This document shows positions 61,301 through 64,000 of a DNA stretch of 64,000 nucleotides, piece by piece (the stretch's first letter is position 1; each line of letters starts with the position of its first letter). Under the pieces are notes generated by a model. The model saw only the letters and a program-made list of their open reading frames with translations, was not told where the DNA came from and did not search any database. This stretch comes from Nocardia colli (lineage in GTDB: Bacteria; Actinomycetota; Actinomycetes; Mycobacteriales; Mycobacteriaceae). Both the position numbers and the translations under genes were made by a program. The stretch spans positions 483,923 to 547,922 of the forward strand of contig NZ_VXLC01000015.1 of assembly GCF_008704205.1 (NCBI RefSeq). The letters run 5' to 3'.

Positions 61301-64000
61301 TCGAAGTCGCCGTCGGTGACCGGCGGTTCGGTTCGGAGTTGAAGAGGTATGCTATCGTGCGGGGTGCCCTGACCAATGCTGATCTGGAAGCGATACGGAA
61401 ACTTGCGCCACCGCCCCTATTCACGGCGGAAGAGCGCGCAATTCTTCTGGCCTACCGGGCGAATCCCTCCATCACAATCGCAGCTATATCCGAAATGTAC
61501 CGCGGAACTCCGCTGGATGTCGGAAATCGTTCCACTGTCACAAGGAAGGTGCGGGCGATCGCTCGCCGTTACGACGTCGTACTCGAAGCGAACGAGCGGA
61601 TCGGTGTGGAAAGAGTCCGCCAGATTTTGGACGCTGTCGCGGATGATTTCGCGGCGAGTGAGTCTGAGGCGACGCGGGGGGATGATAGTGCTGCGCTTGC
61701 TGTGGGTGGTGTCAGGGCTGATACCAACAGTCGTAGCGGATCCGCGAACAGGCCACGCATCGGTCTCGCTCCTGCGGCGGCCAGCACCGCGGCGGGCGAC
61801 CCTACCCAGGTCGATGCCGACCTGCCCGGCACCGGCACCGAAGTCGCCGCCGACAAGCAGCCCAACGGTCCACCCGCCGCGGCGTCGACCGATGGCAGCA
61901 CCCCGCACACCGCCGCCGACAACGAATCGGGGCCGTCCGCCAGACCGTCCGCAGTGCCGGCAATGCAACCGCTGCAACGTGTTTCGGAGGAGAACAGCCC
62001 TTGTCTGGATCTCACACTCGCCGCGATCAAACGACTTACCGGAAGCCGGCACATCACCCTGCCCGCCGACGATGCACCACCCCTCCGTGGACGTACGTTC
62101 GGCGAAGCCGAAACCTATGGCGGCGCACCGCTGTTCGACTACGGCACCTACGCCCGGGTCATCGAGCACCTCAGAGCGCACGGCCCAGCCGTCGTCCACG
62201 TCCTCGACGAATACACCACCGCCGACGAGAAAGGCATCGGCGCCCACTCTCAACACTTCATCGCCTTTTCGGACGGTACCGTCACCTACATCGACAAAGC
62301 ATTCGGCAAAAGCCAAGCCCAGCCGCCACTCCCGCACCGTGAACTGCACACCGTGCACGCCGTCTTCTACGACATGTCCGGCGAAATCATCCCCCCACCC
62401 GCCGGCATCCCCCCATCGGTCGTCCCGGAGCACCAGCTCATCGCCCTGGAGCCCGGCGAGACATCAAAGCCGCAACAGCAACTCGGCGCAGCGTTCACCG
62501 TCCCTGGCTATCCCGCCACCGCCCTAGGTGATATCCGTATCGACGCGGGCAGCCAAATGGAGGACCTTCGCGGACCCGACTCCGAGCAGCCCGAATCCGC
62601 CATGGACACGACCGCGGATGGGGTGTCGTTCGGGGATCCGGCAGGTGCGCAGGTTATTTCCGCATCGGAGGTGAATGAGGGCATTCGGGTTGATCCTGGT
62701 GCGCTGCTGTACGACCTGATGGTTGACAAGTCTTTGCAAGTGGAAGTGCAGGCTCGGGTCGATGTGTGGGGTTGGGGCGTGTTTAGAGACAAGTTCGCGG
62801 CGGTCGATTTCCCGACAGGAACACAGTTCGAATTCGTCGATGGCGCCGGCGGGGCCGGCTATCTGGCCGCGGTGGAGCCATCGGAGAACGGCCCACAGGT
62901 GCGGGTTGGCGACCTCAACGGCACCGGTGGTCACATTCTGGTGAATGTTGGGGTGTTCAAGGAAGGCTTGCGGGCGGGGTTGCCGCAGCTCGGTGCTGGC
63001 AGTGTGGTGCGGGTTGTGCAGCCTGGTCCGGATCTGGGCGGTCATCAGGTGTGGGAGACGGCTCGGTTCTTGTTCGCTTTGCATGAGGGTGGCTTCGGTG
63101 CGGGGACGCGGGTGTCGTGGCGGGAGTCCGCCGAGCTTGGCGAAGGCGTGGTGTCGGTGGTTTCGGGTTCCGATGGTGTGTTCATCGATGAGGCTGGGTC
63201 GGGGCTGCTGGATCGGTTGCGTGACGTAGGCGCTGTGGAGGTGGTAGCTGTCGGGCCGCCTTCGGGGACGTCGCGCTCGGAGCTGTTGTCCGGTGGCAGC
63301 GAATATTACGGTCGGCACCTGCGGACGGGTGCGCTGGTGGCGTTCGCACCTGGTGAGATGGATATCATTTACCGGGTTTCGCGGCTCGGCCCTGGTCTGA
63401 TGCGTAAACGGCCTGCGGATATCGCCGAGGAGTTGCGCGCGGCGGGTGACCCGCACGCGGATGTGAATACGATGACAGCCCGGTTTATATCGTTGTCCAA
63501 AAAATTGGAGGTAAGGTTTGATCATCGTCGTCTGCTCGAGTTCGTGCAGCAGGCGCGGGCTTGGGGGTTGTTGGCTCGGCAGCCAGAACCTGGCGATGTG
63601 GATCATCAATACTTCTTCCGGAATCCGATATCTGGCGAGCTCGTGCCGTTGGGGGACAACGAGGTGGATTTGCTGCAGCGGTATTCGCGGCGCAATCCCA
63701 ACATGGAGATAAAGAGTCGAAAAGATATCGTGGCCGAACTGAAATCGGCCGGAGACACATACGTCAACGACGATACAGTCAAACATCGGCTCACGCTCGT
63801 ATGCGGGAAGCTAAAACTTGCCGACGAGGACCGTAACGTTCTCGGTGCGGTGCAGGCGGCTCACAGCTGGGGAATTTTGCCTCCCGCCAAACCAGGCGAT
63901 GTAGCCTTCGAGTATTATGGGTCAGACCCGGTCTCGGGTGCCCGCATCGCATTCTTCGATGATCAGATGACTTTGCTCCTGCGGCTCAACCAGCAACCGT
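49318..64000 (+). CDS. Giant ESX-type polymorphic toxin with SecA motor and papain-like domains (3' partial)
   Basis: Reading every codon from ATG 49318 to base 64000 shows no stop: at least 4,894 residues, with the C-terminus outside the window. Layout by residue: CpnT-like WXG100 domain (1-105; LAGSAWPKGDEDKM); hydrophobic Gly-rich segments (100-290); Ser/Pro linker (320-700); coiled coil (about 720-1110); SecA-like motor (about 1115-1785); Pro-rich linker (1860-1990); HTH-like repeats of 105-121 residues (about 2145-3160) interrupted by papain-like domain 1 (C2619, H2704, D2721); beta module 1 (3265-3590); LuxR-HTH-like segments (about 3945-4120); papain-like domain 2 (C4229, H4310, D4326); beta module 2 (4460-4780). 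It is probably exported by a type VII system. Many internal codon-usage changes indicate a mosaic. Confidence 0.85.
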   Translation, partial: MSIDLPAGVQWLSYLAGSAWPKGDEDKMFSIDDAFQTAATQLEGLIDQLRAACDTASANYSGPNADKMKQQFDLFFSGDSSVASMASSMRQLGSSAHEMGVSIEHTKVQVIATLVMLAAEIAYLLTTWFGAAMVPPLKAAAESVLASIGRSLLTKLQAHAAWMAARPMWQLAAISGGIQGVLGVASEAAIQGWQKGQGHIGGINLGQVFIAGATGFAGGAVGAPVGSIVGKGLGNWVAQRFTMTVPKATGVAFVAGVAGGLAGAGAGFVVGGALTREWDFDPAMLAGGAAGGMLGAMHGAVGHMRTAALAKSAANLKAISISDGSSTNLVPEKGGGAGGSGAAQNRGAQTAEPQRRTGSGSSRTAGSTAGNNRTTVPPRSTPARSVAPGETSARAKPAATGSISVKSVLRGRSGSWHAGTDDGSVSRTSGSSTPDGRQRSSSAPPPVTRGFDDASGSRPSSRASAEPGSVGSEHSAANPATAKSPDGGSAALVQRSGESVVRGSNEYTPPPSEGRSQSVSDASSRASASGPGSVAGSSDGRSASGGSVSESRSGSVIPSRPVTPEAGSVTARSGSALSSAASDPGPQHRVTAAPGDSAAARTTGPRSVREEQSSTQSRALPAGPERTAGPATGRPSDGSDSAARTSHSEPSVFDRLKDQPSSQSSGESSHAKARLLENGDAPALSEHTTSRPDTSAGPHRTDPPRRTPVADGPMDPRELQLRSRLRESPEVLNHPVVAEAQKRLRTAGTEAKHIPTGLPEHVEPGSRAAKALREMSTDAANEVEQARQAHEAAVAHAVQERYEALRAESEARIAADEQDRVWLRESTEAQKDVAVERLRQATEGVKEAKARFETAQAELEAGLRGRLDENIEASERGVTTAQEALAHSRTAYAEARAGNEPRPEYLQRLRGEVDQRRNELRQALIEHEALLTATKDRPDELAAARRRRTELVPGWRGRWQLGWQVKERAAAWTEVLSRRESEAAARSRVAELGDELAAKEAAYPQAVAGFKVVMREVIEQRLAALENAKTLDRDAYEGGLADRGEAMRAAARKAEEMVSAVVKAAFAFRDEVLRQTEETNPVIGRGASDAELDEMVRRGSPAEQLAALPEWMTRHDPNPDPAKRRTPRETQMKAYVLSEFGPADMKGGEGKTLVMVMSGYRDARENGAATLLTSSEPLVLEMLEDMHKYWGTREEHLRGAKDMGVDLVQLRENEPFPKWAWEAEKSGRNLLVVGTKEAVMFAGLHEAHTMVDDLARAGVPARAVTELRNWLRTERHADELADQLNAVAEEHGSERRFRPVPEATGNLDETDTAFDGLVRAILAPGDRVDASPARVAELEDMYEKFRLAILEDPERALTPEDFSRPQGTTGLWHARLSKGAVEKLVAVTGDRDAVLAAAKHYERFALAKWGLIAGKDYVISRREDKVMLILAKTTDQVQWDSQKSSETRLQELGQYLDVVERVTVRGNHAEDSLTTSLHQWIGSRFLRNPRGLSGTIKEVQDAVYASWGGAHDKRGHYFAVPEVERWYAPQAIEEKGQHFGTREAKLQAKAADVLDAAKISFEVRDGTITGLRQRGRPQWDISLDNSEIRGTVERVDERVVDKPGGGRMVEETRTPLHGWQDKQPHERGLIDWVDALADQRIRKYASEHGLEVAAGVKLEYKVLDAHWYVQNGGGDTAEKAAKVLVDDFGDVGDIMFINKSGARGSDPTPSADAIELGGVIVRISGGPAFSPRVVLQAIWRTARGGFGPDRENGGTPGSWKIYTSDGDLLTEIPDAQAAREITYYQNAVRERDQAAREYEAQPSPNKQKTLSKANERVDEAVRVLQEETTPRLQRRAEEQLLAPHLGPEGAVGPHRGAVEHNLTGGHSGAYRGGIPTTQTPSAPGTVASPPPAIRPVTTALDGSGEAPPGMGPAPSPPPSHSTTQPPGNTRSDNPAQQGDSPPKNTPDAPSLPPRSDGSADTLSPKRSDAPGRTTARFAPPVGKTNSGPGSDEIFDPADSYSAGSVDDESVRGFADAVVDVDEESDAGLLIGMDPDGAQGMESIRVFDPPRSLIDELVPSLSYSAGTLIYLGNDIGTHRFTMTENGFRVQYRSNDFPEGLDGPEVTTAEGLDLIKGYIGDQEQNITSVFVEFPPDEIPTPSGLSPEAITTEDLLPQEMRVLTYFAAAVDLGRYIDLRFLFNRLVEEGVVAGVSSGFDSMRYWNRRLFEALDVPAMPGLYPRERRQLAVSKARESHPGLIDEAGVADLVEELRGSSLWVAGGRSGEARDQRILQYLAAAVALNHDFDLDFLFNRLVDEDILADGPSAYESWKKAMGRFFEKLDVPAIQGPFRGERRRRLAVSKARESHSGLIDETAVAVLVEELRESLSETDAGRSYEALAKRVLHYFAAAAELNRDFGQGFITNQLVAEGRVSDDSGYAATKNAFAYLFKNFNVPAENVQSSGERRRLTVSAAREFAAREFPELIDQDVVGDLAAKFRKTGAGFSLPSRVLQYFAAAVDMNRDFDIRFIYERLVREPHPFANLKYNDVGGAAQSLFMKFEIASGRPRSERRRLTVLKARASYQIDEDAVALLKLKLGNMRIDGRAGVSVARGGSGDGSAAVNVGYAVSGPGWYVRSRNDCVRVNLAGLKARNKSPHIEVPAEPAPLWGRSLEETERLTGGKLHKYADEYQLATYLLSFGPGASMFVVYKYKYAAKVDKEHYVGAHGFYIIVNPDGRTIKQVDHTLGQESPFPSKRRAKVVGIFATGYDPGGEIIPPPPAVAGNRNVMTRGVGPKPIVASVPLRHDTQDYAKIYVGADFAGSLESGHVVRHTRESRGRRVLQYYAAAVELGRDFDRGFLLRRFVEEGLVADDRFGSNAVNHAVGWAFRKLRIQPVHGRSASERRRLAVSMARESHPGLIDEAAVAALVANLNNADAGRSDAELRESLTEVGVGHSVNLSSAQLRVLHYYAAAVTLERDFDLAFIRNRLQVEGLVSDGAHVARNVVTGLFEKLRVPAREHSPQERRQLAVSKARESHPGLIDEAAVAALVANLNNADAGRSDAELRESLTEVGVGHSVNLSSAQLRVLHYYAAAVTLERDFDLAFIRNRLQVEGLVSDGAHVARNVVTGLFEKLRVPAREHSPQERRQLAVSKARESHPGLIDEDAVARLVRAFRGADQADTESRSGTDRSGHTTVRRVGAAAAVQNEPTSQIEAHGGEVRSNRGTAEFDRTENVVPFEDPAGFPDVFTGDDFDDVGDFQDFPGIFEDSGARSAHGSEVVGDVGFDPGSLLQTLMVEKRREVDVQARVDVWGWSTFRGKFSGVDFPVGAQFEFIDGTGGVSYLAAVEYSENGAQVRLVGAGDGDGIGGHTVVDVAVFREGLRAGLPRLGAGSMVRVVQPGPQQGSHQVWETARFLFALNEGVFGAGTRVSWWVFSEHGERVVSVDWRPDGLFLIGDGGGSELSKSRLLDRLRDVGAVAVMGVGSQSGMLHPELLSDSTEYYGRSPSSGVPVAFEPGEIDILHRISRLGPGLARKWVEDISEELHAAGDPHTAVNIMSGRIVTLFNKLEVTADSHHLLEFVQNARTWGLLARQPEPGDVDFDTHHTRIFHNPEFYSAAHESEEVRPDLVHDDTYAMDGVVLSTDPPGAEIAVTDDFSVGGVRSIDSLERLFSEIENAVWLGETAGIQAFSVGSVIRIHGAAGMLELVVTGGLEFTAFYVGESGVSGVGAPVSAGGARGYVERFFGVRAGFSSIRVWLSPGSSQGRGEDYRLVAALDSLLSGVRSVGTGLPGFPGGSEISLVDSSGSVLRLLVTDAGGLFPQYSAIASKDSLDGDIFEGLQARDLVVDHISDPERVITEVSVDRPVPGRPYESGGVAAVVDSQSAGPVNHSPFRWLSEKRQKLLTYLAADYDAVRAHEVLGRGATNASATVLRLYTELGVEALPLRERLPAAMAMVDSDPKFIEMISEVPHPSSFLSASEVQLLQLAVRGYSLAQTARSIGVEYAALIMEFDALKKLFGIEVAVGDRRFGSELKRYAIVRGALTNADLEAIRKLAPPPLFTAEERAILLAYRANPSITIAAISEMYRGTPLDVGNRSTVTRKVRAIARRYDVVLEANERIGVERVRQILDAVADDFAASESEATRGDDSAALAVGGVRADTNSRSGSANRPRIGLAPAAASTAAGDPTQVDADLPGTGTEVAADKQPNGPPAAASTDGSTPHTAADNESGPSARPSAVPAMQPLQRVSEENSPCLDLTLAAIKRLTGSRHITLPADDAPPLRGRTFGEAETYGGAPLFDYGTYARVIEHLRAHGPAVVHVLDEYTTADEKGIGAHSQHFIAFSDGTVTYIDKAFGKSQAQPPLPHRELHTVHAVFYDMSGEIIPPPAGIPPSVVPEHQLIALEPGETSKPQQQLGAAFTVPGYPATALGDIRIDAGSQMEDLRGPDSEQPESAMDTTADGVSFGDPAGAQVISASEVNEGIRVDPGALLYDLMVDKSLQVEVQARVDVWGWGVFRDKFAAVDFPTGTQFEFVDGAGGAGYLAAVEPSENGPQVRVGDLNGTGGHILVNVGVFKEGLRAGLPQLGAGSVVRVVQPGPDLGGHQVWETARFLFALHEGGFGAGTRVSWRESAELGEGVVSVVSGSDGVFIDEAGSGLLDRLRDVGAVEVVAVGPPSGTSRSELLSGGSEYYGRHLRTGALVAFAPGEMDIIYRVSRLGPGLMRKRPADIAEELRAAGDPHADVNTMTARFISLSKKLEVRFDHRRLLEFVQQARAWGLLARQPEPGDVDHQYFFRNPISGELVPLGDNEVDLLQRYSRRNPNMEIKSRKDIVAELKSAGDTYVNDDTVKHRLTLVCGKLKLADEDRNVLGAVQAAHSWGILPPAKPGDVAFEYYGSDPVSGARIAFFDDQMTLLLRLNQQP
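52660..54690 (+). other. SecA-like motor domain inside the giant protein
   Basis: Walker A is ADMKGGEGKTLV (1143-1154), close to SecA AEMRTGEGKTL. Further matches in SecA order: VDD at 1251-1253 in place of the DEAD box VDE; FALAKWGLIAGKDYVISRREDKVMLI, like the SecA DYIVKDGEVIIVDE region; SLTTSLHQWIGSRFLRNPRGLSGT (S1493-G-T), like the [20 protein letters not shown] segment; and INKSGARGSD (1699-1706), like TNMAGRGTD. Walker A is intact, whereas the catalytic Glu of the DEAD box is Asp. It may drive translocation of its own chain or be a remodelled ATPase. Confidence 0.78.
55960..58760 (+). repeat. Tandem HTH-like repeat array in the giant protein, with 363-bp near-identical duplication
   Basis: Units begin with ERRRLAVSKARESHPGLIDE or close variants at 55978, 56311, 56644, 56959, 57955, 58318 and 58681. 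Each has the pattern RVLxYxAAAVxLxRDFDxxFIxxRL...LFxKLxVP, which recalls LuxR-type helix-turn-helix spacing. Units at 57955-58317 and 58318-58680 differ at only two bases (CGG/CAG and ATG/AAG), so they are a very recent duplication. The papain-like domain at about 57100-57600 interrupts the array. Confidence 0.8.
57100..57600 (+). other. Papain-like (Tox-PL type) domain 1 in the giant protein
   Basis: The nucleophile context is RNDC2619VRVNLAGL. The His is in VGAH2704GFYIIVNPDG and the Asp in KQVD2721HTLG, matching the Cys-His-Asp order and spacing of papain-fold glutamine deamidase toxins. The segment ends GGEIIPPPP, shared with domain 2. It sits inside the repeat array rather than at the C-terminus. 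Confidence 0.65.
59101..60080 (+). repeat. Beta-rich module 1 of the giant protein
   Basis: About 325 residues: VDVWGWSTFRGKFSGVDFPV, then QFEFIDGTGGVSYLAAVE, MVRVVQPGPQQGSHQVWETARFLFAL, EYYGR, FEPGEIDILHRISRLGPGL and WGLLARQPEPGDVDF. It is repeated with strong similarity at 62691-63640. Function unknown; a structural or anchoring role is possible. Confidence 0.65.
61960..62420 (+). other. Papain-like (Tox-PL type) domain 2 in the giant protein
   Basis: SPC4229LDLTLAAIKRLTG, GAH4310SQHFIAFSDG and TYID4326KAFG give the same Cys-His-Asp order as domain 1, and the His-to-Asp distances are nearly equal (16 and 17). It also ends GEIIPPP. This part uses mainly C-ending codons (ACC, GCC, CAC), unlike the flanking T-rich codons, so it looks like a separately acquired cassette. 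Confidence 0.7.
62691..63640 (+). repeat. Beta-rich module 2 of the giant protein
   Basis: Paralogue of the module at 59101-60080: VDVWGWGVFRDKFAAVDFPT, QFEFVDGAGGAGYLAAVE, VVRVVQPGPDLGGHQVWETA, EYYGR, APGEMDIIYRVSRLGPGL and WGLLARQPEPGDVD. It lies after papain-like domain 2, so an order of repeat, toxin-like domain, module is used twice. Confidence 0.65.

Overview
The window comes from a GC-rich actinobacterium. Heterodimeric lycopene cyclase genes, a carotenoid methyltransferase/desaturase, type VII (ESX) style giant polymorphic-toxin genes, an S-adenosylmethionine (SAM) methyltransferase of the TIGR00027 type and GTG/TTG starts all fit the mycolic-acid group. Nocardia is the most likely genus; this is inference, because no rRNA or other phylogenetic marker is present.

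Layout. (1) 1-1968: the tail of a secreted polymorphic toxin with a PD-(D/E)xK nuclease-type end, a HEAT-repeat protein that is the likely immunity partner, and a YbaB-like protein, joined by ATGA overlaps. (2) 2082-14668: a carotenoid island. A MerR/cobalamin-type (CarH/LitR-like) regulator sits before an eight-gene operon: glycosyltransferase, crtE, crtI, crtB, crtYc, crtYd, crtU and a Rieske protein. A secreted protein, a MarR regulator (CrtR-like), a methyltransferase and TspO follow. An 11-bp-spaced direct repeat occurs at three promoters here, and a separate 20-bp motif occurs at three places. The predicted product is an aromatic (isorenieratene-type), probably oxidised and glycosylated carotenoid. 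(3) 14723-28231: a secreted hydrolase, a 2,395-residue protein with no export signal, an ECF41 sigma factor with divergent FMN reductase and SnoaL-like genes, small membrane and secreted proteins, and an orphan Imm8 immunity gene. (4) 28232-30190: a decayed stretch with remnants of AfsR-type regulators on both strands. (5) 30191-32003: a small membrane protein and a membrane-anchored HNH nuclease. (6) 32328-40153: a sulfatase operon (membrane protein, FAD monooxygenase, sulfatase, MFS transporter, formylglycine-generating enzyme) opposite a GntR gene and an SDR gene. The same 30-bp palindrome lies at the operon promoter and between gntR and the SDR gene. (7) 40264-46857: a truncated SARP regulator, two AraC regulators, a SnoaL-like protein, an MFS exporter and a second SDR paralogue; both SDRs lack the catalytic Tyr and Ser. 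(8) 46880-64000: an immunity-like protein, a YbaB-like protein, and a giant open frame running off the window end.

The most unusual element is the giant gene from 49318. I read it codon by codon to the last base and found no stop, so at least 4,894 residues are encoded. It starts with a CpnT-like WXG100 domain and then has a hydrophobic glycine-rich region, a Ser-rich linker, a coiled coil and a near-complete SecA-type motor (Walker A, SGT and a degenerate GRGTD motif). Next come tandem helix-turn-helix-like repeats, two papain-fold deamidase-like domains inside the chain, and duplicated beta-rich modules. Codon usage changes abruptly at module borders and one 363-bp unit is duplicated almost perfectly, which points to ongoing module shuffling. 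With the YbaB gene and the divergent immunity-like gene it looks like a self-contained ESX-exported toxin system carrying its own translocase-like ATPase.
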